DNA from: Alnus glutinosa
Lineage: Eukaryota > Streptophyta > Magnoliopsida > Fagales > Betulaceae
Assembly (NCBI RefSeq): GCF_958979055.1
Contig: NC_084887.1
Coordinates: 35,070,620-35,134,619, forward strand
DNA length: 64,000 nucleotides
Reading direction: 5' to 3'
A model generated the notes under the pieces. It had not been told where the DNA came from, did not search any database, and saw only the letters and a program-made list of their open reading frames with translations. A program made the position numbers and the translations under genes. Numbering within the stretch: the first letter of the stretch is position 1; each line of letters opens with the position of its first letter. Shown here piece after piece: positions 28,601 through 41,195 of this stretch.

Positions 28601-31466
28601 ACCATGAACTGGACCAAGCATTAACCAACCTCTATAAGATTCTTGTCAACCGTAAGCTTGTTCAGTGTCAGAGTCCCAGTTTTGTCACTGCAAAGCACAT
28701 CCATCCCTGCCATTTCTTCTATTGCTGTCATTCTTTTAGTGATAGCTCCCTGCAAATATTATTAAATAATGGCACATATATACAGTTAACCATCAAACTG
28801 AGATCAGTTAGTAAATAAAATTACACCTCTAATATAAACAACCTGCGCAGCCAAACGATGGGATCCAATTGCCATTGTCACAGACAAAACTGTGGGCATG
28901 GCAATGGGAATTCCTCCAATAAGAAGCACCAGCAGATTGTCAATTCCTGGACGGTATTTCCTGTGTTGAATTGGATACATGACAATGATCTCTACTATCA
29001 TCCCCACAGCAATTGAGCATATACAGAAATTTCCAATAGCAGTCAAGACCTAGTAAGCAAGTACAAAAATAATTTACTCAGATACAGTTACAAATAGTAA
29101 AAATTAATCTAATAGCAGCAGGTTAAAAATGGGTAACACAGATTAACATGTTCTTGTGAGTTCAGGTCCAGACATAGTTATCAGTCACCTAAATAAATTT
29201 TTGATCATGAGTTGAAAGCAAACCAGGAATTACCTTTTGCCCAAAGAGAAAAAAAAGATTTGTCATTGATTTATTAGGGCAGTTACTGATATGAAACATA
29301 AAGAAGCTTATGAATGATATCAAAGAAACAACTCGGTGGCATAAACAGCAATGCTACTTCCATATATCTTATGTGCTTCTCTATCATGTAAGATCCATCC
29401 CCACCAACCCCCTCCTAAGTATTCAACTTGATTCCCCTTCTTGCATTAGCTTGTTTTCCATTTTCTTTTGCCCATCAAATCTGTATTTTATTATCTTTCT
29501 TGTAGCTATTGTCTAAATAAAGGAAGTTTCATCTATTTACCTTTTGAAAGTGCCCCACTTGATTCGTGGAATCCACAAGGTGAGCAGCCTTGCCAAAGAA
29601 GGTATGAACACCAGTAGCGATGACCACGGCTTCAATCTCTCCCTGTTTGCATGTCGAACCTGAATAAACACTATCACCAGGGCCTTTTGTCACAGGAAGG
29701 GACTCCCCTGTAAGTGCAGACTGAAAAGTCCAAATACTAAAGATAAGTCAGTCAGCTCCAGTTAACCAAGGTGACCTAAATTCAAGAAACAGAACAACGA
29801 AAGCTGCAAAATCACCTGGTCAATTTTCAAGGGATCACCATCGAGAAGGCGAGCATCTGCAGGAAGAATGTCCCCAAGCTTAACGCTAACTATATCACCA
29901 GGAACAAGAATAGACGCATCCTCCTCAATCCACCTCCTGTCTCTAAGGACCTAAAATAATAACACCATACAGACTATATAATCACAAGAGACGAGAAATG
30001 CATCAATAAACCAAAGCATTGTACCCACAACTCAGATTTACATCAAATCAAAAGACAATTCATAGCACCAACATTAACGTAATCATATTGATAAGGAGAG
30101 GCATTCAATTTTCCAACCAATACCTTTGCTTTGGGTGCTAGACGAGCCATGAGAGCAGCAGCAGCATTACCGGCATTGTTCTCTTCTATAAAACTTATAG
30201 TTGAATTGATGAATAGCAGAACAATAATCCCAACAAAATCTTGCCAATCAGGAGGTTTTCCCTGCAAAAATATGCTTGCAGTATGAAGTTACAGACAGTG
30301 AAAATTCCCTGGTTGATGACAAAATGCAGGACAGAAGTAAAAAAAAATAATATAAATATTCTGTATGGGACATGAGAAAATAAACTTCGAATCAACTGAA
30401 CGCTATACAGACAATTTTTTGTTAGTTTCAAAGAAACCTTAAGAATATCAATATAAACATGGAAAGCTCAACTTCCTTTTCTTCCCTCGTCTTTCTGAGC
30501 TGTGACAGAAAAATCCTTAGTAGAGGAAAAAGAATACTTACTCCTCCATTGGCAAGCGCAATTGCCATGATAGCAGCGGCTTCCATGACCCATGAGAGAG
30601 GATTCCACATAAAGCCTAAGAACTTCAAGAACTTACTTTCCTGTAAACCCAAAATACAAAAAACAACCAGAAAACGTCAAAACAACCAAAAGCCCAAAGA
30701 GACAACAAATTAAGAAGAAATTTTATCTCTGTTTGTATCATTGAGAAATAATTCAAAACAAAGTATCCTTTCGGTTTCCATTAATCTTGGTGAAAACTCA
30801 TAGTAAGGCTAGGGAAAGATTTATCATTTTCTTTTTTCAGCCAAGTTCTTGGAAGGTTTATGTTGACTCTCTTCACACCAGAAGAGTATCATATTTCTTT
30901 CCGGAAAAAAGTTTCCGTTGAAACAAACAGATAGTAAAGGATAAGAATAGTGTACCTTCTTTTCCTCGAGCTTGTTGTAGCCAAAAATGGCCAACCTTTC
31001 CCCAGCAGCCTCTGTTGTGAGACCATCTTTGTTGCACCTCAAGGTCTGGAAAACCTCTTCAATCGGTACGTTCTCCTACAATAAATACAAATTCCATTAC
31101 AAACTCAAAAGCAAAACCAAAAGCATGACTCCAGAGAGAAGTAAAACACCAAAAACAGAACACAGTAACACCAAAAAAAAATCTATGTGAAGTACGGATT
31201 CGTCGCAAACACAAAAAAAAAAAAAAAAATACAACCCAGCAACAAAAAGCACAAATAGAGTTCATATTCATCACCAACCTACCAGAAACCAAAAACCCAG
31301 AGAGGAAAAGCACTAAAAACGAAAAACACAAAAGCAAAAACACCCAAAAAAGCGAAAATAATTCTCAGAACAGTAGAAAAAATGGGACAGATAGGTTGCT
31401 CTGTTTTGTTACCAAATCCACAGCTTCTTTTAGCACAGCCTCCAAATCTTCTGCCTTGTTATCCAT
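22616..31466 (-). CDS. Plasma-membrane H+-ATPase (P3A type, AHA4/AHA11-like), 954 aa, 21 exons
   Basis: Exons in gene order: 31413-31466, 30956-31075, 30542-30640, 30124-30261, 29817-29951, 29541-29720, 28843-29049, 28630-28749, 28428-28547, 28147-28269, 27958-28062, 27698-27842, 26439-26603, 25867-26105, 25367-25399, 25172-25253, 24779-24939, 23455-23634, 23174-23356, 22911-23089, 22616-22712. All phases close. This is the electrogenic proton pump that energises plant plasma-membrane transport. It shows TGES (186-189), the phosphorylated Asp333 in [24 protein letters not shown] (590-598) and the proton-acceptor Asp688 in LND. The C-terminal autoinhibitory region ends QQAYTV, with the penultimate Thr953 that, once phosphorylated, binds 14-3-3 proteins. 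The N-terminus ([11 protein letters not shown]) fits the AHA4/AHA11 group. Residue Ser stands in DAARSASDI where most pumps have Gly. Intron 12 carries a TRIM element. Confidence 0.97.
26995..27258 (+). mobile_element. TRIM retrotransposon (family C) in H+-ATPase intron 12
   Basis: The left LTR 26995-27070 (TGTTAGAAT...AATTTAACA) and the right LTR 27202-27258 (TGTCAAATT...AATTTAACA, with an internal deletion of about 18 bp) flank a 131-bp core. After the left LTR comes TAGTAACAAAGC, a decayed initiator-Met tRNA primer site, then AAAAGTCTTGAATTCAAAC, common behind such sites. Before the right LTR is the purine tract AGAGAGAG. Both sides carry a perfect 5-bp target duplication AGGAT (26990-26994 and 27259-27263). 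It lies antisense to the host gene. Confidence 0.88.
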
Positions 31467-32565
31467 CTCAAACCTCTCGTTTTTACTGGTGCATCAGCAA
31501 GTGGAAGCAGATATTAAAGGTGCATAAAACCCCCGCCAGAAATCAATGGCAAAACAGAGCACTCTCTGTCATCCCTCAATGGAGTACTCTTGCTCTGTTT
31601 GTTTGTTAACGTGGATTTATAGTGTTTTTTTTTTAAAAAAAAAAAAATTAATATATATGAGGTAAAGATGAAAATGTGTAGTTTTAAGAGTGTTCTGGGT
31701 TTGCGTTTTTGTTTTGAGTTGAGAATTTGTAACAAACGGAGCTGGTACTGACGTTTTTATCTCTGTCCCTCCTCTGTTTTCTCTCTTTAAATCATAAAAG
31801 TGTCAGTTTTTTTAGGGCACGATTGTCCTTTGCTGCGGATAAATAGCTCGAAGTAGATCATGTACTTGGCAGGTACACACTCATTTTCTTAGAATTCCAT
31901 TATTGCGATAATTATTGTGATTTTCCAGTGCTTGAATGAAAAAAAAAAAAAAAATATATGACGATAAGCATCTAGTTTAACAGGTGGTTCCTAGTCTTAA
32001 AATGAGGCACTCCCCATTTTGACAATTTTGCCCCTGAAAAAAATGACCTTAGAACAAGTATTTTTTCAAGAGTGCTGAGAGGTACCCGTTGTGTACGGTC
32101 AATATTGTTGAGTTGAATTTTTTTTAAGTAACGGTAAGAAGTGATTGATGTGATATAAAGTATAAATAATTTTTATAGAAAAGTAAAAAAAAAAATTCAC
32201 TATAATATAATCCACGTACTTTTGGATTATATTATAATCCACGTACTTTTGAATAATAATAAAAAATTATTGATGTGAAATAAAAAGTAAAAAAAAATTA
32301 AAATATTTTAAAGTTGATTGTTTTTAGAGAAAAGTCAAAAGAAAGTAGGGGAATGGAGTGTTTGGTATAATTTTTACAGTAAATTTTTTTATAAACTGAC
32401 ATGATAATCCACGTACTTACCACAACAGTTAGTAGCAAAGCCACGTGGAGACTAATGGGGCCCATTGCCTTTGCAAAAATTGTTCTTAAAAAGAATTGAT
32501 TATGTAGCGAGTCCATTTTTTTGCTTGAACAATAAAACCTTTTTTGCCCAGAAGAAAGAAAAATG
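31467..32565. other. H+-ATPase promoter side and spacer
   Basis: Upstream of the pump's start codon. TAATATATAT at about 31650 is a possible TATA element on the minus strand, next to a T/A homopolymer run. A short tandem repeat (TATAATCCACGTACTTTTG twice) lies near 32208-32250. No other gene is seen. Confidence 0.4.
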
Positions 32566-32730
32566 CTACACGAACTTTCAAGTTTATATTCTCAAATGTT
32601 TATTCTCTAACGTAGTAGTGAAAATTACCGTTGGATCTAAAATTTAATAATGATTCATATAAAATTCAATTATAATTTTTACCCACCATAGAGTAAGCAT
32701 TTGAGAATGTAAACTTAAAAGTTTGTGTAG
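32566..32730. mobile_element. Fold-back MITE with CTACACRAAC ends
   Basis: Two 33-bp arms, 32566-32598 and 32698-32730, are inverted copies differing at about five positions (CTACACGAACTTTCAAG against CTACACAAACTTTTAAG), around a 99-bp AT-rich middle. A target duplication is not clear. Confidence 0.75.
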
Positions 32731-33339
32731 ATGATGCGGGTGAATGTGATATAAATTCCATTGATTAATTAATCCAAGTAGAAATGTCAAAGTTGTGAGT
32801 GGGTGAACGACTGGGAGCTTTTGTCTTGTTATGGATGGAGACTCCATTTCATGTAGTGTTATTACTATCATTGAGTTTTGGACAACATGATTTTTCATTA
32901 GACCAGGTTATTTGTATTTCACTGAATTTCGTCCAAATTTTGGGTTAAACAGATCCATGATATAGAGCCACCAACTTTCAGAGACCTTTTTATATATCCT
33001 ATTTTTTTTTTTTTTTTGGATTTATTAGAGCACTCTGGCTTATTCTATGATAGAAAAATTTAATTATTTATTTATATTATGATGATGGCAACCTTCAATT
33101 ATTTATAATACATGGTAAAGGATGCACTCGATAATAATACAAGAAAAACAATTCTGCATTGACTTGGGGAAAAAAAAAATTACAATATTTCATTATTACT
33201 TACTGTACGGATGTCAACTTAATTCTCACGACTAATTAAGTGTTAAGATTTTTTATTAGGGTCAGAAAGTGTTAAGGAAGAGAATATGGGCAAATAAGGA
33301 AAACAAAGTCGTCATCGATTCCCACACCTATCACAAATT
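32731..33339. other. AT-rich spacer
   Basis: Nothing gene-like is seen; T-runs near 33003 and A-runs near 33171. Confidence 0.4.
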
Positions 33340-33480
33340 AGAGTAATATTAGGCACCGTCATTTTATTCTCTAAATATCTTCTTAAAATAGATATGGCTT
33401 TAAAAATTATCATTAAATTTGAAAAGAATTATTTTTGAAGGATAAAAAAAGAATAAAAATATGGTCCATGACATTACTCT
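33340..33480. mobile_element. Fold-back MITE with AGAGTAAT ends, copy 1
   Basis: The left end AGAGTAATATTAGGCACCGT and the reverse complement of the right end AGAGTAATGTCATGGACCAT are similar, around an AT-rich core. The core contains TATGGCTTTAAAAATTATCA, like the copy at 37951-38134. Confidence 0.65.
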
Positions 33481-33554
33481 ACAAAAGAAATGGAACTTCA
33501 GGTAAAAAAATTGTCAATCACCTCTTCCATTTACGGTACTGACTTTCGCATTTA

Positions 33555-33941
33555 GAGCACTAGCAGTAGATTTCCAACCATTTTTCCTATATTTAGGGAA
33601 CAAAACTACTTTTTACTTCCCTATAAAAAAAATACCCCACAATAGATTTCCTTATATTTCCCTATATCAATTAGATATTATTTTTTTTACTCTTATTTTA
33701 TTCTTTTTCTCTATTTCCTACTTTTTCTCTCTTCCCTATATCAATTAATTATACTTCTTTTATATTAAAATAATACATAGAGAAGGAATAGTAGACATGT
33801 ATACATTGAGAATCACTATTCATTCCCAACCCCCTCATCTAAATATAGAGCATCTGCTGTGGGAGGTTTTTGATGTTTTTCATGAAATTTTATTTAAATA
33901 TAAAGAAGAGAACCAATATAGGGTAACTACTACTAGTGCTC
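33555..33941. mobile_element. Tourist-like (PIF/Harbinger) MITE with TTA target duplication
   Basis: The ends are inverted: GAGCACTAGCAGTAG at the left and, on the other strand, GAGCACTAGTAGTAG at the right. Both sides are flanked by TTA (33552-33554 and 33942-33944), the target duplication expected of PIF/Harbinger elements. The 387-bp body is AT-rich and non-coding. Confidence 0.82.
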
Positions 33942-33944
33942 TTA

Positions 33945-34876
33945 GAATAATCTCTACAGTTAATGCGAATGATGTAGCTACGGGATTATGTTTTTCAATT
34001 TAATTTCTTGTATAAATATACCCGGTGATGTAACCGGTCAAAGTAGGAATAAGTGAAAGGCCAAACTTAATTTTAACTTTTAGGCCAAAAAAATATATTA
34101 TTTACAAATTACAATTTTGGTTTCAGAGTTGCTTCAGCTACTGAATAGCGAATAGAGTGGTAATTAAAGGCAGGCTATGCTGGCTTGGTAGAGAAAGGAA
34201 AACAGTGTCCTGATTACCTAACTTAGTACTTTCATATGAGGATCGTGGAATTTGAATTCCCACTCCCACCTACATATGAAGTAGGTATAACCAATCACAA
34301 CAAAATTTATTTGGGTATTCATCAACAAAAGGCTTGATTTTTATTTTTTTAAAAAAAATTATTTATTAATTATTAGTTTTTTTAAAAAAAATAAAATAAA
34401 AATAAAAAACGAAGAGTATTTAGTAAGCATGGTGTCTATCTAAACCAAAGAAGTAAATGTGATAGAAACGTTTCATTGTTATCTACCCACTACATGCAGT
34501 AGTCTATGCGTGGAGTCCAAAACAGCAAGTAGGACATATATGTATGTAGCTTACCTAAAGCCCTCGTGCTTTGGTTCAAACATTGCCTACGTGCGTTTCC
34601 TGTCCATTATTATTATAACATCATGTTTGACTTGGAGCCGATTACATACGTATACTTAAAGACACCCAAAAAGCAGGGTCCTGTCTTTTTGAAAGTAGAA
34701 AACTATGTTACGTACTCCCCTTGAATTCAATTTTAGCAACACAAATGTCATCGATCCATCGGAGTCAGTGAGGGAAGTTAAAAAGATAATTAATCCTCTT
34801 CTTCTCCTGGACCATTGATTTGGTACCGTGTATGACAAATTTTATTGAACCTTATCTTTTTTTTTTAAAAAAAAAA
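33945..34876. other. AT-rich spacer
   Basis: No gene or clear element recognised. Confidence 0.35.
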
Positions 34877-35170
34877 ACACTTTAAGGAAAGATGTCGATT
34901 TACTCAAGGCTTATAAAGCCTATAACTCATATATCCCTTGGCAATGTGGGACTCTTAACACGCCCCTCACATGTGACATTATTGTTTAAACACGTGTACA
35001 ACGGAAAGGAAGACACAATATTGTCTAAGGCCTTGAAGTTCTGATATCATGATAAAGTCTATTGAGCCTTACTCTTCCATAAAAGACACCTTAATGGAAA
35101 AAGTTTGCTCAAAGGCTTAATTATAAAGCCCATAACCCATATAAACATTGATAATGTGGGACTCTAAACA
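34877..35170 (-). mobile_element. TRIM retrotransposon (family B), 3' LTR truncated
   Basis: On the minus strand the 5' LTR (35170 to 35050, 121 bp) starts TGTTTAGAGTCCCACATT and ends GACTTTATCA. It is followed by TGATATCAGAAC, two bases off the initiator-Met tRNA primer site. The purine tract GTGAGGGGCG precedes the second LTR, which starts TGTTAAGAGTCCCACATTG at 34960 and breaks off near 34877 at an A-rich run. It is the same family as 16122-16443, in the opposite orientation. Confidence 0.82.
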
Positions 35171-35254
35171 GTATGTAGGTGGGAATTGGGCAGCTAGCTA
35201 GCTCATGTTTACGAGGCTTCCAAGGCCACCATATAAGAATGCCATTCAGAAATT

Positions 35255-36005
35255 AGGGTTAAATATATATTTGATACATGTGGTTTTGCTCTTTATCAAA
35301 ATGATACTTGGGTTTTAAAAAGTGATAAACTACTTAAAATATGATAAGTAGATACATAATTTCAAGTGTGATCAGACAATGACAAAGCAGCCTGTGATAA
35401 ATTAGTTGACGTCTGAAGAACGCTCGACCGAATAAAAAAAATTAAAGAAAAAAAAAAACTCAAAAAAACAAAGGTGGTGGAGAGGAGAAAGAGTTGCTTG
35501 CTATTTAGAGGTCTGACTCCCGCCACTCTCGAAGAAGGTTTCGGGGTGGCTAGACCACACCCTAACCACACAATTTAGGAGTGGTCCAACCACCTCGAAA
35601 TCTTCTTCAGTGGTGAGCAAACCCCCACCTTTAGGTGAAAGGGTGGTTCAGTCACTCTCAAATGATAGAGATACCCTATTCCGCCACTTTTGTTTATTTA
35701 TTTTTTATTTTTCCTTTTTCCTTTTTTGTTATTTTTTAATAGGTGAGTGACATTTTGTATATGTGACATCATTTTATTGGTCAGTCTTAACCTTTTATAC
35801 ACATGACAAAAATTCGATTAAATTTCAAATTGTAGATCATGGATAAATGGATGCATCAAATTGATAAACTTGAAAAGTATATATATATATTAATTTTGTC
35901 ACTTTTTAAAACTCATATAATTCAAAAAAAAAAAAAAACTCATATACCTTTCTTGATAACGTACTAAACCAGTAAACCACCTATATTAATTATGCATTTA
36001 ACCCT
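35255..36005. mobile_element. Non-autonomous DNA transposon (hAT-like), 751 bp
   Basis: The outer ends are perfect inverted repeats of 10 bp (AGGGTTAAAT...ATTTAACCCT), with weaker similarity further in (GTGGTTT words). Directly outside both ends is AGAAATT (35248-35254 and 36006-36012), extendable to 8 bp if an end base is shared, which suits a hAT-type target duplication. The middle carries GGTGG/CCACC words near 35520-35660 and no open frame of note. Confidence 0.75.
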
Positions 36006-36012
36006 AGAAATT

Positions 36013-37950
36013 ATAACCGTAAGCATGGGCTTAGCAAATACGTTTATTTTCTGTTCCACGTGATATTAAAACGACATCAAAGCAATCCTTTGGCTTTGGG
36101 CACTCCCATTAATTGCTGCCTCAAGTGCGCATTCTTATGGTTACGGGCAATGGACCGTCAAGTATGCCCCCTTCTCTTTCTTTCTTTTCAAAGTTTTTCG
36201 TTTTTTAATTTCTTGGCACAAATAAATGTTCCCACTTTTTGGCGCACTTAAGACTGTTACAAATTATGTCATGGAGATTTAATGTACTTTACTTTATCCT
36301 TCCAGAAGATATTTTCCTTAAAGCAAAGCATGTTAGTGGGTTTAATTAGTTAATAATAAATAACTTTTGTACCTCTGAAGCTTTAGAGTAAAACAATCGG
36401 GTTCTCTAGCTTGGGCCTGCCTAGAGTGTCGTTTTACAATTGCTTGTTATTTCTATAATGAATTTACCAAGAATAGGGAGAAGATCATGTATATTGTTGA
36501 CCGAAGGAATATTAATCAATTGATTATTAAATGAGTTGTGTTGTTGTATTCGAAAAGTCACTGTCAACTGTCAAGAAAGAAGGTATTCATTTAATTATGT
36601 TAATTAAAGATGAGTTAGATGAACCAAGCCACTGCAAATACCATCAGGAGGCTGTTTAAAGGCAAAAATGAGTCATGACAGTGACGGCCCCCTGTTTATT
36701 TTTTTTTGTCTAGTTTACAGATACTGAAATTGATATGTAAACTCAATACACGAAGAAATATCAGAGACCTCCTTTTATGCTCAGGAACTCACTGGATGCC
36801 ATTTGGTGATTTGAGCTAATATTTTATATCCCCACTAAACATGGGCTAATGCATCTGGCTTCCACTAAATCACATATATTTGTCTTACGTCACTGGGAAG
36901 TAATAAGACAAACAAACATATTTACATATATGCTTTGAACTCCCCCTTAAAAAAAAAAAAAATAAACAAAAACCTTTATGAAAGAGAAAACCCTTCTGCT
37001 CCAAATTACGCTACGTTCTTCCCTCCTCTCCTCTTCCCCAACCGGATGTCTCCCGCTTTAGTCTTCTTACGCTGGTGTTTATTTTATTTTATTTTTTATT
37101 ATTAATTTTTATGTCGCTTTTGTCTTTTTGTTTTGGATTTTGGAGGTCAAAATTGCATTCATCTATCCACTTCTATCATCCATCCGCCTTTTCACCACCT
37201 TTGCCAGTATGCTATTTTCCACCCTTTGGTCCCTATTCTAGCTCACAGGCACGGAACTGTGATTTTAGATGTTGGGGGACGAAATTAAACAACAAAAATT
37301 TTAGGGGAGGGGGTGAAAATTGATTTTAAAAGAATTAGAGGAGAATTTTAAAAAACTTTTGAAGAACATTTTGAAGTCCTCCCAAGCCTCTTAGTAGTTC
37401 CGTTCTTGCTAGCGCGTATACCACACTTGCGAGCGCTACCATGGGTCTTTTATAGCAGATCCATGGTATCATAGCTCTCTTTCGAATAGTCATTTTGGTC
37501 ATTCATATTACTCAAATTTGGATGTAAGCTTCAGCAAAACCTGCTATAGCGCTATTGATGGGTTTCTACCTTCACAGCCCTAGAATGAGTACTCTCAATT
37601 GTTGTATAAATACCTATTAGTCTTTTCAACTCCCTCGGAAGCTAGACATGAGCTAAGTTTTATGAAATTCTTTTGTTAGCACTCCCAATTCCCATTAAGG
37701 GCCGCTGCAACTAGTTTTGATGGCAGCATTTTTGTTCACCTTCCACTAAAGAGGTCTCCCTTAGAAGCAGTGGGTGGCTAGCCATCAAGATTAGGTTTTT
37801 CCTTTTGGTTTGCTTGTATTTGGATCTAGTGTTTTCTGGTTTTTGTTGTTGTACTATTTATAGTTTTTAGTTCGATTTAATATGATGCACTTGTGAAAAA
37901 AAAGGGAAAAAAGAAAAGAAAATATAGAAAAATTGTGGGTCGATGAGCAA
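36013..37950. other. Intergenic DNA
   Basis: No convincing gene. A small open frame at 37075-37323 has no family resemblance. The segment 37600-37900 ends in an A-rich tail and could be the end of an old retroposon, but no diagnostic domain is visible. Confidence 0.35.
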
Positions 37951-38134
37951 TTACTAGAGTAATCTAGCATCTAGGGACCATCTTTTTATCCTCTCAAATT
38001 AATATGGCTATTAAAATCATCATTAAATTTTAGGATGTATCACTATTAGATTTTGATCTAATTATAATTTTAAAAGTCACGTCAACTTTAAGGAGAATTA
38101 AAAAAAAATGGTCCTTAGCATTACTCACAAGTAA
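37951..38134. mobile_element. Fold-back MITE with AGAGTAAT ends, copy 2
   Basis: Left TTACTAGAGTAATCTAGCAT and the reverse complement of the right side TTACTTGTGAGTAATGCTAA pair, and both are followed by AGGGACCAT or AGGACCAT. The middle (TATGGCTATTAAAATCATCA) matches the copy at 33340-33480. Confidence 0.65.
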
Positions 38135-39667
38135 TGATAAGTTGAAGACTTACCTTATCGTTTTTCCCTTTGATTAGAAATCCTAATGACCATCAATCCT
38201 AGATTGTTGATAATGCATCCTCTCAGAATTCCTTGGATTTTCCGTAAGAAAAAAAAAAAAAAAGTTTTTCCATGCTATTTTCGTATTTATTGAGGGAGGT
38301 GATTAGAATTCATCATTTGAAGGGACCTCAAGTGAAGTTTCCTACGGAAGGAAGGAGCCATGAGACAAGGATGCTTCTTTTTGCAGTAATCTTCCCTTCT
38401 AATATAAGTTAGTATTATAAACACAAAATAAAGGTCAGAAATTAGTAGAAGTGAGACAATTTATGGTTAAAATTGGCCATCTTGTAGATAGAAATTACAG
38501 GCATACATTTGCTTCATTGTTAGTGCGGGCAGAAACAATAATCTCAATATAGGGGGACAGAAACAATAATCTCAATATAGGGTGACCGCAAGATCGATTT
38601 TGCCAAATATTTCCACTATCAACAATATTGACTTTGTTCAAGAACACAATTGCTTGTGATATTTTTACGAAAAAAAAATGGATGCTGCTCTTCTTGTCCC
38701 ACTCCCACAAGCTTAGAGAAATATGGGTAAAACTTTTAGCATCTAAGCCACCTACCAGACCTTGTGATATGGGGGGTTGGAATCATTGTTAACTCGAGCC
38801 TCGCTCTATACGGATGCGGACCCTATGTCTACGAAATGGTCAACAAAATTAGATTAATTAATTCAAAAATGAAGTAGAAAGTTGAAAGAAAGACATATAA
38901 AGAAGAAAAAGGCTCCGATAGTAAGATTCTGGGAATAAAAAAGAAAAAAATATTTATGTAAGCCTTCCCCACCCACCTTCATTTGTCAGTAATAAAGTAG
39001 CATCCTCATCAAATTAAGGTGACAACACACTCTTTCTCTTTCAACAAAAGAGAGGAAAAAAAAAAAAAGTAGTATCCTAATCAAATTTAGTTTGATGAAC
39101 GAGTACCGTGAAAATAAAGGAGGAAAAACAAAAAGAAAAGAAAAAAGAAGGGTGGATTTTGGTAGAAAACTAAAATCGGATAAGGTTGAACAATGAGGGA
39201 ACATATACGCATGCCTCTTTTAAACAGTGCTTACCACTTTTCGTTACGTTATCTATGAAAAATGTTCCACCTAACATGATTGTGTTTGCAACTTTTTTGA
39301 TATGCATCTTTGACAAATCAAGAAGGAATTTCTTCATTATGGACTTCCTGTCTCAATTCTCAAATTTTAAACGATAGAGATGTAGCACGTACCACACCAT
39401 AAGCAACATTTGTTGATTGATTGAAAAAAATAAAAGAAAACGTTTTTTTTTTTTTTTGGATTAAAAGTACAGCAAGCAAAGAACGGACCCCTTTAACTTA
39501 TTGTGTAACAAATTGCAAAATATTTGACAAGAATTAAATCGCCTCTTCAATACCAAAGAAAAGATAAAACTAACATAAAAATGTCGCTGGTAATTCTATT
39601 GTATTATCTTGTTCATCCGTCTTCATAAAATGTTCCCAACGCAAACAAATAAGGGCCCTAATTCATG
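38135..39667. other. Intergenic DNA
   Basis: No gene seen. A 26-bp tandem duplication (ACAATAATCTCAATATAGGG twice) lies at about 38533-38583. Confidence 0.4.
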
Positions 39668-39754
39668 TACAACCGGAGCGCAACTATTTCACAACCCCAA
39701 GGCATCCCACCTCAATGTGCCTTGGGGTTATCCAATAGTTGTGCTAAAGTTGTA
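39668..39754. mobile_element. Fold-back MITE with TACAAC ends, small copy
   Basis: An 87-bp palindrome. The left arm TACAACCGGAGCGCAACTAT... and the right arm ...ATAGTTGTGCTAAAGTTGTA pair over about 37 bp. The tip has ACCCCAAGGCA/TGCCTTGGGGT exactly inverted. End type and layout resemble 8558-8670. Confidence 0.75.
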
Positions 39755-41195
39755 TTTTTAACATTATCCAACATATAAAAGCCCAACGATATTTACCTTA
39801 CTTGTTACTTATAGGGTATAAAACGAATTTAGTTACGTGAAAATTGGCTCCTCTTTTTTCTTTTTGTTAAATAGATTGATTAACCTACTAAATAAGTACA
39901 GAAGGTATGCCGTCCACAACAGGTTGACACCTAAGTATATTGCCTTTCGATAAGCATTGATGATGGCAAATGGTCTATGGGCCAATGGACTTCCCGGCCT
40001 TCCCAAGTGGGAGATTAGGGTGTTCAGTCCCTGGACTCAAGCAATGGGGTTGGTTAGGGGATGAGAATTGTACTGTTACAAAAAAGAAATTGATTAGTGA
40101 TGACAAGCACATGAAGGTTGGGAAAGAGAGGAACTGCATGGGATGTTTACGAATCGGGCCAAACTTGGCTTGGCATCTAATCCAAGAGTGTTTAGGAGTA
40201 CTTTCTTTCTCCCTTATTCATCAAATGACAGTAGGCTACACAAAAGGAGGGTAGCCTTCCCCTCTCCCAAAACCCTTGACTCAATGGCAACCCTGAGACG
40301 TCCTAATAAAGGGGAAAACAACATGAACCTCGCTGTTGAAATATTCAAATCTGACACCAAAGCATGGCATTCCAAACATGCCATTTCATCACCATGGCCC
40401 ATGGGTGCTGCACGCAAGCGAGCACTTCCGCAGGCAATTGCTATTATGCGCTTATTTTCATTTTTCTCAAGCCCTCTCTTTCGGAGTTTACTTTCTTTGC
40501 AATGATTTGACCTTCATCCCAAAAGCAGATTTAGGATAGTTCCTGAGGCATCACTATAGCAGCCCACATCATGTATAAAATGGATGCTACATTCATCATC
40601 AAGGGAGTAAGTAGGAATCTAGCGCTTATAAAAAAAAGACAGTGGGATATACTCAAAAACAAAAACACAGACAAAATGGAAGGGAAAATTTGCTTTGAAA
40701 TGACTGAATTATTCAATAGACTTGTTCTTTTAGTTATTATCATTGCCATCAACTCATTCTTCAAGTTCAATGAGCCTCAGAAATCTTGTTAGCCAACAAA
40801 AATAATCCCATATTTTTTTACCACAAGAAGATTAGAGCAATTTCTGATCAAAACAGAGTATAGTTATTATGGACTTTTAACACTAACAATCTAGACTTTG
40901 GGCAAGGCATTTGCTAATGAGTACTGTTATTCACATTAATGGAAGAATGGGGAAATAAATACACACCAAAAAAAAAAAAAGGGGAGATGCAAGCAAAGTC
41001 TGTCAGTTCCAGCGGATATGGTTACTTCCAACAACATTCTTTTGTTGTTGAAATTGCGAAATTTTCTCTAAAGGAGCTTGAAACTCACTCTAGCTGTTCA
41101 ACCGGCCTAAGTTCTTCAAATATCAGGATGCATCATATGAAACAACTAAAGAAAGTGAAGAGAGTGGGGAAACAGAAATAAAGCGAAAGTCCTTG
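39755..41195. other. Spacer and 3' flank of the VIH gene
   Basis: A somewhat GC-richer patch at 39960-40510 is open in several frames but matches nothing I know, and may be transposon-derived. No gene is called here. Confidence 0.35.

Noticed and set aside
40143..40505. 120-codon frame in the spacer before VIH
   Set aside because: Neighbouring frames are open as well, composition is repeat-like, and no family match could be recalled.
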